From: JAVBQJ01 sp031549115
Lineage (GTDB): Bacteria > Verrucomicrobiota > Lentisphaeria > Victivallales > Victivallaceae
Length of the DNA: 53,084 bases
Direction: 5' to 3'
NCBI GenBank assembly: GCA_031549115.1
Contig: JAVBQJ010000020.1
Coordinates: forward strand, 1 to 53,084
A program made the translations under genes and the position numbers. The notes below the pieces were generated by a model. That model was given only the letters and a program-made list of their open reading frames with translations, made no database searches and was not told the DNA's origin. Below, piece after piece: positions 25,000 through 32,704 of the stretch. Numbering within the stretch: the stretch's first letter is position 1; each line of letters begins with the position of its first letter.

Positions 25000-27294
25000 T
25001 TACCAGCCGTTCCAGCTGTAGCCGAGGTTGAAGTGGAAGCGCAGCGAACGGTCTTCGCTGCTCTGATTGTAGACCACCGGGTAAGCCAGGTCGAGCTTGA
25101 CCGGCATTTCCAGGTACGGCACCATAATCCGCAAACCGTAACCGACGCCCATGTTGATGCCGCTGGGGCCGAAGCTGTAGGCGTTCGAGTACGAGTTGCC
25201 GATATCGGAGAAAACCGCGCCGCGGATGAAACGCCAGATCGGGTGGGTGATTTCCGCCGTGACCAGGAACATCGTCTGGCCGCCGATCGCGTGGCCTTTG
25301 TCGTCCAGCGGCGAAACCGAACGCCACGGGAAGCCGCGGATGCTGTCGCCGCCGCCCATGAAGTAGCGTTCGTAAACCGGCATTTCGTCATCCCGGTTGA
25401 AACCCGAAACCACCCCGACTTTACCGGCGAGGAACCAGATGATCGCCTTGTCCAGGAAGTTGTTGTAATAGACGCCCTTGCCTTCCAGCCGGTAGAAGTT
25501 TTCGCTCGAGCCCATGATCTTCGGCGAAATCGCCCCCATGGCGCTGATCTGATAGCCCTCGGTCGGATTCAACAGATTGTCCCGGGTGTCGCGGTTGAGG
25601 ATCAGCGACCATTCGCTGACATACGATCCGCCGGTCTGGTCGCGCAGCGAAGCCAGATCCATGTGGGAAACCCGGACATGCTCGAACTTATAACCCACCG
25701 TCCACGAGGTGAAGTCGTCGAAGATCTTTTTGCTCAACGCGGTGCTTACGCCCAGCCGCTCTTCCCGCCAGTCCGGCAGATAGGCTTCATTCCAGAAGCC
25801 GTTCACATCCAGACGCATCGGGATGTCGAAGAGCCACGGCTCCGTAAAGTTGATGTCCGCGCCGCCGCCGTGGAAGCCCAGTACCCCGGCCAGCCGCAGC
25901 CGCTGGCCGCCGCCGATGAAATAATTCTCCGGATTGAACAAATCGAAGTTATTGTTGGTGATCGACACCATACCGGCCAGGCTGTTGACGTCGGAAAATT
26001 CCGCGCCGATGCCGAATACGTAAGCGTCTTTTTCTTCGACCTCGAAGTGGACATCTTTGGCATCCACCGCATCGGTGTTGGTGGCGTACGCTTCCACCTT
26101 ATTGAAGTAGCCCATTCCCAGCAGCCGCTGCTTGCTGACCTCGATCATCGTCGGATCCAGGGGATCGTCGTCGTGAATCGCCATTTCCCGGCGGATGACC
26201 TTGTCCTTGGTCATCTCGTTCCCGGAAATCATCACCTTGCGCACGTGATAAATCCGTCCGTCGGTGACTTCGAATTTGACATCGACGACGTGGGTGTCGT
26301 AATCGGCGTTGCGCGTCGCCCGGACATTGACGTCGGCGTAACCGAGGTGGTTGTAGGCTTCGACGATCGCGCTCCGGGTGGCTTCCTCTTTCTGGTAGTC
26401 GAAAACCTGCTCCGGCTTCAGCCGCACCAGCTCTTCGAGCTCCTCGGTCGGAATCGCCTCGTTGCCCTCGATCGAAACGGTCCCGACATGGTAGGGCTCG
26501 CCCTCGAACAGTTTGAAATGAATGTCGACGTAAACCGGATCGTCCGGCTGCTCGGTCACGGTGACGTCGTCGACCTTGAAGTCGAGGTAGCCCTTGTTCC
26601 AGAACAAATCGCGCAGCCGGATTTTGTCGTTTTCCAGCTCTTCCCGGCTCAACAGTCCCACCGACATCAGCCACGACAGGAAATTATACCGGTTCGCGAG
26701 CACACTTTTCATCTCCCCGGCCGAATACGCGGTGGCGCCCTCGAAGGTCACATGATCGACCCGGTAGCGCAATTTTTCGTCGATTTTGAAGTTGACCACC
26801 ACCTGCCCGTCCTCTTCGGTCCGGATCTCCGGAATGATGGTGGCTTCATGATAGCCCTCTTCGGTATAAAATTTGCGCAGATTGCGCAGCGATTCGTCGA
26901 TTTTTGCGCCATTCAGCGGCATGTCCGCCTTCAACGCGATCTGTTCGGTGATCTCCCGGTCGCTGATTTTTTTGTTGCCTTCGAAGGTCACCATCGACAC
27001 CGTCGGCCGCGCCTTCACCACATAGGTCAGAATCAGATCCCCCGACGGCAAACGCTCGGTCCGCACCGTCGGGTCGTCAAAAAAACCGGTGTTGAAAATG
27101 CGTTTCAAGTCTTCGTTGACAACCACCGGATCGTATTCCTGCCCCTTTTGGGCCTGGACATTGTACCGCAGTTGCTCTTCCGGAAAGGTCGCGCCTCCAG
27201 TCTGTTCGAAGCGGACCTCGGCAATCGTCGCCGCATACAATGACGCACCGCAAAAGGCGCCCAGTAAAACCGGCAGAGTTAATTTTAGTATCAC
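25000..27294 (-). CDS. bamA: Outer membrane protein assembly factor BamA
   Basis: The protein has 764 residues starting at GTG 27294. A signal peptide (MILKLTLPVLLGAFCGASLYA) is followed by five POTRA repeats (about 22-425), each with a G-Y/F core such as VSMVTFEGNKKISDREI and VGTVSIEGNEAIPTEEL. A 16-strand barrel follows. The IRGF motif at 652-655 (Arg653) marks the L6 loop that seals the barrel. The C-terminus LGYSWNGW ends in an aromatic residue as expected of an outer-membrane barrel. It confirms a double-membrane organism. The gene has its own upstream gap of 440 bases holding repeat B. Confidence 0.95.
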   Translation of the reverse strand: MILKLTLPVLLGAFCGASLYAATIAEVRFEQTGGATFPEEQLRYNVQAQKGQEYDPVVVNEDLKRIFNTGFFDDPTVRTERLPSGDLILTYVVKARPTVSMVTFEGNKKISDREITEQIALKADMPLNGAKIDESLRNLRKFYTEEGYHEATIIPEIRTEEDGQVVVNFKIDEKLRYRVDHVTFEGATAYSAGEMKSVLANRYNFLSWLMSVGLLSREELENDKIRLRDLFWNKGYLDFKVDDVTVTEQPDDPVYVDIHFKLFEGEPYHVGTVSIEGNEAIPTEELEELVRLKPEQVFDYQKEEATRSAIVEAYNHLGYADVNVRATRNADYDTHVVDVKFEVTDGRIYHVRKVMISGNEMTKDKVIRREMAIHDDDPLDPTMIEVSKQRLLGMGYFNKVEAYATNTDAVDAKDVHFEVEEKDAYVFGIGAEFSDVNSLAGMVSITNNNFDLFNPENYFIGGGQRLRLAGVLGFHGGGADINFTEPWLFDIPMRLDVNGFWNEAYLPDWREERLGVSTALSKKIFDDFTSWTVGYKFEHVRVSHMDLASLRDQTGGSYVSEWSLILNRDTRDNLLNPTEGYQISAMGAISPKIMGSSENFYRLEGKGVYYNNFLDKAIIWFLAGKVGVVSGFNRDDEMPVYERYFMGGGDSIRGFPWRSVSPLDDKGHAIGGQTMFLVTAEITHPIWRFIRGAVFSDIGNSYSNAYSFGPSGINMGVGYGLRIMVPYLEMPVKLDLAYPVVYNQSSEDRSLRFHFNLGYSWNGW

Positions 27295-27341
27295 TTCCTA
27301 TTTATCTCCAAGAACTTTTCCGACAATACATTATTATATAG

Positions 27342-27369
27342 AAGATAACACCATCTGCGAAAATGTCAA
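27342..27369 (-). promoter_or_regulatory. Possible bamA promoter
   Basis: On the minus strand TTGACA (27364-27369) is followed after 16 bases by TATCTT (27342-27347). A TATAAT lies slightly further down but at a poor distance. The region is AT-rich compared with its surroundings. Confidence 0.35.
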
Positions 27370-27512
27370 AGCCCGGAGTAAATTTTTTATAAAAAATACC
27401 CGCCCGGAAATGCGAGAGGGAGGAGCGGCAGCGGCGGCCGGCCAGTGTGCGCATGACAACGGACGACAACGGACTTCAACAGACGGCAACGGACACGGGT
27501 GATTGGCGTACC

Positions 27513-27715
27513 ATATAGCCGGCGACGAGCACGCCACCGATGGCTATATCTCGTGAGCAGCGAACAGAGTTTTTGCCGCCAATTGGCGGCAAAAACGTGA
27601 AGCCGAGCGGCAGAGCGATCCGGGTTGGGAGGGGCCGGGCCCCCGCGGTTGCCGGGGCGCAATGCGGCCCCGCGTCCACCGTCAAAATTACCACACCCGG
27701 ACCACGTCGGCAGAG
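27513..27715. repeat. Hairpin-rich intergenic repeat, family B copy 2
   Basis: An outer stem ATATAGCC/GGCTATAT (27513-27520 with 27542-27549) is followed by a perfect 12-base stem with arm GTTTTTGCCGCC around AATT (27569-27596). A block near-identical to 590-650, with CGGGGCGC-AAT-GCGGCCCCG, comes next. It separates the ABC transporter operon from bamA. The outer stem differs completely in sequence from copy 1 yet is still paired. Bases 27370-27512 hold nothing I recognise. Confidence 0.7.
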
Positions 27716-27736
27716 TCTTTGTGCCCCCCTCAAAAA

Positions 27737-28603
27737 TCACTTGATATCTTTGGTATTGAAGTTGATGATGGAGAGGGTGAGAAAGCCGGCGATGTAGAGG
27801 CCGAGCAAGGCCAGATTCACCGTCAGCTTCTGCCAGGGGATGTCGATGACCCAGAACATGAAGGCGGTGCCGCCGCCCATGGTTTCGGAGATCAGAAACG
27901 GCTTCAGCACCTCGGTGAAGGGGAGGGCGGCGACGATGTAGCTGACGAAGTAGACGGTGATGGCGACGATGGTCGCGGCGGTCATCCGATTGAACAGCGT
28001 CGAAAAGAACAGCGTCATCGAGCCGAGTGCCATCAAGGAAAACGAGAAGTACACGACCATCGCGTAGTAGCGTTCAATCGCCTGTGGTTCGCGCATGGTG
28101 GTGAAGTCGACGCCCCAACTGCCGAACATGAAAATGACCTGCGTCGGCGACCAGCCGCGCAGCAGGATCGCGATCAGCAGCGTCACCGTCGCGAAGTACA
28201 GCGAATATGCGAGCGTCACCAGATAGGTGGCGAAAAACTTCGCCAGAATCACTCCGGTCCGGGAGCGCGGCCGCGCCAGATGCAGCTTCAGGCTGCCGTC
28301 CTGCATCTCTCCGGCGATCGAATCGCCCGCCAGCGTGGTCACCACGATCGGCATCAGGATCAGGAAGGTCGGCACCATCACCAGCCGGGCGAAAAACGGG
28401 CCGTCGAAGCAGCCGATCAGGAAGTCGACGAAGCCGGGGTCGAGCTCCGTACGCTGCAATTCCCGCAGGAAGCCGCCGGTGGAGCGGCTCGATTGGTAAC
28501 CCAGATAGCATAACGCGATGAAGGCGAGATGCCCGAAAATCATCACGTAATTTTTTTTCTGCGCCTTGAATTTAATGATTTCGTAACCGATCGCACGCCA
28601 CAT
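27737..28603 (-). CDS. ABC-2 type transporter permease
   Basis: This 288-residue membrane protein has about six hydrophobic segments. DSIAGEMQDGSLKLHLARPRSR is the coupling-loop motif of NosY/ABC-2 permeases, where EmxxGSlk..L..P.sR is conserved. It partners the ATPase encoded 3 bases upstream. Substrate unknown. Such exporters move lipids, peptides or polysaccharides. Confidence 0.85.
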   Translation of the reverse strand: MWRAIGYEIIKFKAQKKNYVMIFGHLAFIALCYLGYQSSRSTGGFLRELQRTELDPGFVDFLIGCFDGPFFARLVMVPTFLILMPIVVTTLAGDSIAGEMQDGSLKLHLARPRSRTGVILAKFFATYLVTLAYSLYFATVTLLIAILLRGWSPTQVIFMFGSWGVDFTTMREPQAIERYYAMVVYFSFSLMALGSMTLFFSTLFNRMTAATIVAITVYFVSYIVAALPFTEVLKPFLISETMGGGTAFMFWVIDIPWQKLTVNLALLGLYIAGFLTLSIINFNTKDIK

Positions 28604-28606
28604 AAT

Positions 28607-29533
28607 TCACTGCGCCTCCCGTACTTGTTCGAGGAAAAACTTCTCCAGGTCCTGCTGCTCGACGCTCAGATGCGAGACCGCAAAACCCGCGCGCAGCAGA
28701 AACGCGTTGACCTCCGAAGCCGGAAGCGCCGCACCGTGTTCATTCTCGAGCCACAGGAAGCCGTCATGCTCCTTGAGGGACAGCGCCGGCAGTTCGCCAT
28801 GGCGGAACGCATACATCAGCGCCTCCGCCGCCTGCGGCACCCGTTCCACTCGGAGCTTCAGCTTCGGCCGTTCGGTCAACAGTCCGGACAACGTCCCGGA
28901 CGCGATCAGCCGGCCGTTCGCGATCAACGCCACCTTGTCGCAGATCTGTTCGATTTCCCCGAGCAAGTGGCTGCTGACCAGCACGGTAATGCCGAAGCGC
29001 CGGTTGAATTCGCGGATGATCTGGCGGATTTCCACGATGCCGCCGGGGTCGAGGCCGTTGGTGGGTTCGTCGAGAATCACCACTTCGGAGTCCGGCAGCA
29101 TCGCCAGCGCAATTCCGAGCCGCTGCTTCATGCCGGTGGAAAAGGTCCCCACTTTGCGGTCGAGATTGCGGTCCATCTCCACCAATTTGGTCATTTCCAG
29201 CATTTTGGCTTCGTATTCGCTGCCGTGGCCGTCGGAAAAAATCCGCAGATTTTGCCGCGCGGTCAGATCCGGGTGAAAACTCGGCCATTCGATGATCGCC
29301 CCCAGCCGGCGCATCGCCTGCGTATGTTCGCGATGCACGTCGAAGCCGCCGACCGTGACATAGCCCTCGGTGGGCCAGATCAACCCGGTGATCAATTTGA
29401 TCAGCGTACTTTTGCCGGCGCCGTTGGGGCCGATCAGGCCGAGAACATCGCCGGGTTCGACTCCCAGCGACACATCCTTAAGCGCCTGCTTGGCGCCGAA
29501 GCGCTTGGATAAATCAAAGGTCTCGATGATCAT
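28607..29533 (-). CDS. ABC transporter ATP-binding protein
   Basis: The protein has 308 residues. The Walker A GPNGAGKST spans 35-43, the signature FSTGMKQRL 131-139, and the Walker B VVILDEPTNG 151-160 with catalytic Glu156. The His switch sits in VLVSSHLL. Its ATG overlaps the stop of pseudopilin P3 (ATGA at 29530-29533), so it is translated in step with that gene. The long C-terminal domain (about 220-308) is typical of CcmA/NatA-type exporters. Confidence 0.93.
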   Translation of the reverse strand: MIIETFDLSKRFGAKQALKDVSLGVEPGDVLGLIGPNGAGKSTLIKLITGLIWPTEGYVTVGGFDVHREHTQAMRRLGAIIEWPSFHPDLTARQNLRIFSDGHGSEYEAKMLEMTKLVEMDRNLDRKVGTFSTGMKQRLGIALAMLPDSEVVILDEPTNGLDPGGIVEIRQIIREFNRRFGITVLVSSHLLGEIEQICDKVALIANGRLIASGTLSGLLTERPKLKLRVERVPQAAEALMYAFRHGELPALSLKEHDGFLWLENEHGAALPASEVNAFLLRAGFAVSHLSVEQQDLEKFFLEQVREAQ

Positions 29534-30123
29534 ATCTTCACTCCCGGCGCTTCCTTCGCGGCGTCCTGCGACACCCGGCCGTCACTGTAAAGATAATTCT
29601 TCGACGTCACTTTGCCGTCGGGTCCATGCACGTTTTCGTAATCCATCAGCAGCGGAATCTGGCTCAACGGGATGGTGCCGACCAATGCGTTTTCGAATTT
29701 GTATTCGAAGCTCTTACCGTTAAAGGCGCCGGCAAACCCCATCCATTGGTAACTCGTCCCCTCGGCCTGGAACATTTTCGCGTCGGCGGGGCAGTGGAAT
29801 ACCTCCATCCGGCTCCAGGAGTTTTTGTCCGCCGGGTCGCCGCCCACATGCGACGCCAGCGTCTGCGTGATCGCCGGCAGCTTTTTTTCCTCTTCATCCG
29901 TCGCCGACTCCGGAAACCCCGAGCAATCCGGCATCCGGTAGTTGCTCTCCATCACATACAGGTGAAACCCAAGGCCGATCTGCTTCAGATTGTTGATGCA
30001 TTTGGTGCGCTGCGCTTTGGCGCGGGCCATGCTCAATGCGGGGAACAGCATGCCGGCGAGAATCCCGATGATCGCGATCACCACCAGGAGCTCTATTAGT
30101 GTAAAATGTTTTCCATGACTCAT
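29530..30123 (-). CDS. Pseudopilin-like protein coupled to an ABC transporter (P3)
   Basis: The protein has 197 residues. MSHGKHFTLIELLVVIAIIG shows the prepilin cleavage site and helix. A region near the C-terminus, NYLYSDGRVSQD, keeps the DG of the H-X9-DG motif but not the His spacing. Unlike the other copies it is followed by an ABC exporter, not a hydrolase, and preceded by a small membrane protein. This suggests that this pseudopilin lineage is a general partner for envelope export. Confidence 0.88.
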   Translation of the reverse strand: MSHGKHFTLIELLVVIAIIGILAGMLFPALSMARAKAQRTKCINNLKQIGLGFHLYVMESNYRMPDCSGFPESATDEEEKKLPAITQTLASHVGGDPADKNSWSRMEVFHCPADAKMFQAEGTSYQWMGFAGAFNGKSFEYKFENALVGTIPLSQIPLLMDYENVHGPDGKVTSKNYLYSDGRVSQDAAKEAPGVKI

Positions 30124-30139
30124 TTATCTGGTCCCTCCG

Positions 30140-30742
30140 TCAGCGTTTGACATTCATGATCTGAACCCACTTGCGAATCAGGCCGGAAAACTCGCGGCGT
30201 TCGTCGCTGGAAAGCTCGGCATAAAGAATCCGGGATACTTCATCGTTCAGCGCCACCCCCTCTGCGGTACCGGCCATCATTCCCAGATCCCGGTTGCTCC
30301 GGCGCTGGGCTTCCTGAAAGTTATTGTCGGCGTCGCGCTGCATCTTCTCGATCATCTGCGCCCGGCGGTCGGCGGGAAGCGCCCGGAATTGCTCCAGACC
30401 GGCCCGGACGGAGGAGCGCATGGCTTCGATCCGGATGTTGCGTTGCTCTTCGGGGCCGTACTTCTCCAGCTGCAAGCGCAGATGCTGGATGACATCGTCG
30501 CGGCGATCGCGGTTGCTCTGGGGGGAAAACACGTGGCCCATGGTCCGTGCCAACTCCTTCGGCGCCCACTTTTCCTTGTGGAGAATCTCATAGGAAGTCA
30601 TCGGTTCCGGCTCGATTCCAAGGCAGATCCATCCGAGTACGGCCAATACCGGAGCTGCGCACAACAACGGAAGCCAGATCGCCCGACGCCGATTGCTCCG
30701 GCTCGAGGGGTTCTTCTTCGGTTTGGCGTTATAATTCGGCAT
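30140..30742 (-). CDS. Single-pass membrane protein of unknown function
   Basis: The protein has 200 residues with a basic cytoplasmic tail (NAKPKKNPSSRSNRRR), one transmembrane helix (about 21-42, IWLPLLCAAPVLAVLGWICL) and a charged helical extracytoplasmic part. The pattern EKYGPEEQRNIRIEAMRSS and FRALPADRRAQMIEKMQRD is reminiscent of periplasmic helical sensor proteins such as CpxP/Spy-type folds, but I do not recognise the family. It is first in the operon with P3 and the ABC transporter. Confidence 0.65.
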   Translation of the reverse strand: MPNYNAKPKKNPSSRSNRRRAIWLPLLCAAPVLAVLGWICLGIEPEPMTSYEILHKEKWAPKELARTMGHVFSPQSNRDRRDDVIQHLRLQLEKYGPEEQRNIRIEAMRSSVRAGLEQFRALPADRRAQMIEKMQRDADNNFQEAQRRSNRDLGMMAGTAEGVALNDEVSRILYAELSSDERREFSGLIRKWVQIMNVKR

Positions 30743-30774
30743 ACAATCTCCTTTTCGATTTATATAAACTTTAG

Positions 30775-30803
30775 ATTATACATGCGGTATCAGATTTTGT
30801 CAA
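30775..30803 (-). promoter_or_regulatory. Consensus sigma-70 promoter for the P3/ABC operon
   Basis: On the minus strand TTGACA (30798-30803), exactly 17 bases, then TATAAT (30775-30780) give a perfect consensus about 35 bases before the ATG. Strong constitutive expression is expected unless an operator blocks it. Confidence 0.85.
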
Positions 30804-30860
30804 CAAAAAAGTTAGATTTTTATTATTATCGCTAAAATTTCCCGTTTTTTCCCGATTTTG

Positions 30861-30880
30861 CTCTTGACAATTGCCAAGAG
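30861..30880. promoter_or_regulatory. Operator-like palindrome overlapping a -35 box
   Basis: CTCTTGACAATTGCCAAGAG is a 20-base palindrome with one mismatched pair, centred on CAATTG. It covers the -35 hexamer of the regulator promoter. An even-length dyad of this form is what LacI/GalR- and GntR-type repressors bind, so autoregulation is likely. Confidence 0.6.
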
Positions 30881-30892
30881 TTTTGCTATAAT
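30864..30892 (+). promoter_or_regulatory. Consensus sigma-70 promoter for the regulator/P4 cassette
   Basis: TTGACA (30864-30869), a 17-base spacer and TATAAT (30887-30892) match the consensus exactly. It is divergent from the promoter at 30775-30803 and embedded in the palindrome at 30861-30880. Confidence 0.85.
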
Positions 30893-30936
30893 TTAAAGTG
30901 TTACGCAGAACACTTGCAATAAAACCGGAGAATACC

Positions 30937-32001
30937 ATGATTGCCGCAACCGAAGACAGCTTGAAGCACCAGCAGGTTTACGACCGGCTGATGACGGCAT
31001 TGTCCTCGGGCAACTTTCAGATCGGCGAACGCCTGCCGTCGGAGCGGGAATTCGCCGGCAGCCTCGGCGTCCATATTTCAACGGTGCGGCGGGCATTCCG
31101 GGAGCTGGTGCTGGGGGGAATCGTCGAAAAGCGGATCGGTTCCGGCACCTATCTGGCGCAGCACCCCGAGGCGACCTGGTATGAGCGTCCGGTCAACCTG
31201 ATCCTGGACGGCCGGATCGGCCCGACGGTGCAACGGCAGTTGAGTTATTTGTGCACGCAGACGGCGGAGCGCCGCGGCCGGAAATGCCGGATTCTGTATA
31301 CTGGCGGCGACGATTTGCCGGAGCTGCTGCGCAGTTGCCTGACCTACCGGCAGCCGACGATTCTGTGCGGCAACTTTTCCGAAGCCGGGTTATTGCAGGA
31401 AAATCCGGGGCTGTTCGTCAGTTTGAGTTCCATGCTGTATCTCGAGGGCATCCCGACGGTGCGCTGCGACGATGCGCTCGGGATCAGTTTGTTGGTGCGC
31501 CATCTGCAGCGTCACGGGCACCGCCGGATTGCCTTCCTGTGTACCGGCAGCGGCCGGATCGCGCTGGAGGACTTTCAGGCGGCGGCGTGGGTTGCCGAAC
31601 TGGGAGCCGACTACGATCCGGCGTTGAAGATCACCTTTGACCGCGAAGAGGGCTTCGAAATCAGCCGAACGGCGTTCAAAGCCGTCGCCAAGGCGGTGAC
31701 ACGGCTTGCATTCACCGCGCTGCTGTGCGTCCAGGACGAAATGCTGCTGGGGGCGATGGCGGCGCTGCGGGAGGCGGGCAAGCGGATCCCGGAGGATATC
31801 TCGACCGTCTCCATCGGCAACCAGCCGTTGAGCGAATACGCCAATCCGCCGGTCAGTTGCGTCGATCCCAACCAGGAGGCGCATCTGGAAACCGCTTTCG
31901 ATCTGCTGGACCACAATCATGCGCATCCGGATTCCATCGATACCTTCCGGCTGGTGCGTCCGATTCTGATTGAACGGAAATCCGTTTCAGATATACAATA
32001 A
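30937..32001 (+). CDS. GntR/LacI-hybrid transcriptional regulator
   Basis: The protein has 354 residues. ATG 30937 is chosen for the GGAG 6 bases upstream. A GntR-type winged helix (about 10-80: VYDRLMTALSSGNFQIGERLPSE, VHISTVRRAFRELVLGGIVEKR, GSGTYLA) is joined to a periplasmic-binding-protein-like sensor of the LacI/GalR type (RHGHRRIAFLCTG, AALREAGKRIPEDISTVSIGN). This is the AraR-like architecture used for sugar-responsive repressors. It sits 22 bases before P4 and probably controls the P4/glycosidase pair and its own promoter. Confidence 0.88.
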   Translation: MIAATEDSLKHQQVYDRLMTALSSGNFQIGERLPSEREFAGSLGVHISTVRRAFRELVLGGIVEKRIGSGTYLAQHPEATWYERPVNLILDGRIGPTVQRQLSYLCTQTAERRGRKCRILYTGGDDLPELLRSCLTYRQPTILCGNFSEAGLLQENPGLFVSLSSMLYLEGIPTVRCDDALGISLLVRHLQRHGHRRIAFLCTGSGRIALEDFQAAAWVAELGADYDPALKITFDREEGFEISRTAFKAVAKAVTRLAFTALLCVQDEMLLGAMAALREAGKRIPEDISTVSIGNQPLSEYANPPVSCVDPNQEAHLETAFDLLDHNHAHPDSIDTFRLVRPILIERKSVSDIQ

Positions 32002-32023
32002 AAAATACAACAGGAGACCCGGA

Positions 32024-32704
32024 ATGAAAAAAACAGATTTCACACTGATAGAGCTGTTGGTTGTGATAGCGATTATCGCGATTCTGGCCAGCATGCTGTT
32101 GCCGGCGTTGAGTAAAGCGCGGGCGGCGGCGCAGAGCATCAAATGCGTGAACAACCTGAAGCAGATCGGGTTGGCTTCGACGCTGTACGCCAATCAATAC
32201 GACGATTACATCCCGCCGGCGTTCGGCTTCCCCCACACCCGCCAGCCCGGCGACATCCCCAATTACAACTGGTATCAGAAGGTCATGGAATTTGCCGGTG
32301 ACAATCCGGCCATTCTGCTGTGCTCCGCCGGGGAATCCTTCGGTTACGCCATCGACGACACCGCCTCCGCCACCGACCGGGTGCCCCAAGGAACGGTAGT
32401 ATGCTATTCCAATATCGTCGAGGTGGGCGGTTACCACAGCATCGACTCGTGGCCGGCGCACCGCTATACACAGGCGAAAAACCCCTCCCAGACCGTCAAT
32501 CTGATGGACAACGCCGGCGAAATGCTCATCATGGGGCTGCAAGCCGCGCAGGAGATCCACGCGCCGGGGACCTCCGCCTCTTTCACCAAAAAATTCCGCC
32601 ACAACAATCAGGCCAATACGCTTTTTCTGGATTTGCACGTGATGCCGCTGCGCCGGCCGAATTCGACCGAGCTGTGGGACGACTACGTCTGGAGTCTGAA
32701 TTGA
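32024..32704 (+). CDS. Pseudopilin-like protein (P4)
   Basis: The protein has 226 residues from ATG 32024, with AGGAGA 6 bases upstream. MKKTDFTLIELLVVIAIIAI and ALSKARAAAQSIKCVNNLKQ are nearly identical to P2 and P5, while the following 170 residues differ. Near the C-terminus RHNNQANTLFLDLH keeps the His and nine-residue spacing but has Asp-Leu in place of Asp-Gly. The stop TGA shares its last base with the ATG of the hydrolase (TGATG), so the two are coupled. Confidence 0.9.
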   Translation: MKKTDFTLIELLVVIAIIAILASMLLPALSKARAAAQSIKCVNNLKQIGLASTLYANQYDDYIPPAFGFPHTRQPGDIPNYNWYQKVMEFAGDNPAILLCSAGESFGYAIDDTASATDRVPQGTVVCYSNIVEVGGYHSIDSWPAHRYTQAKNPSQTVNLMDNAGEMLIMGLQAAQEIHAPGTSASFTKKFRHNNQANTLFLDLHVMPLRRPNSTELWDDYVWSLN

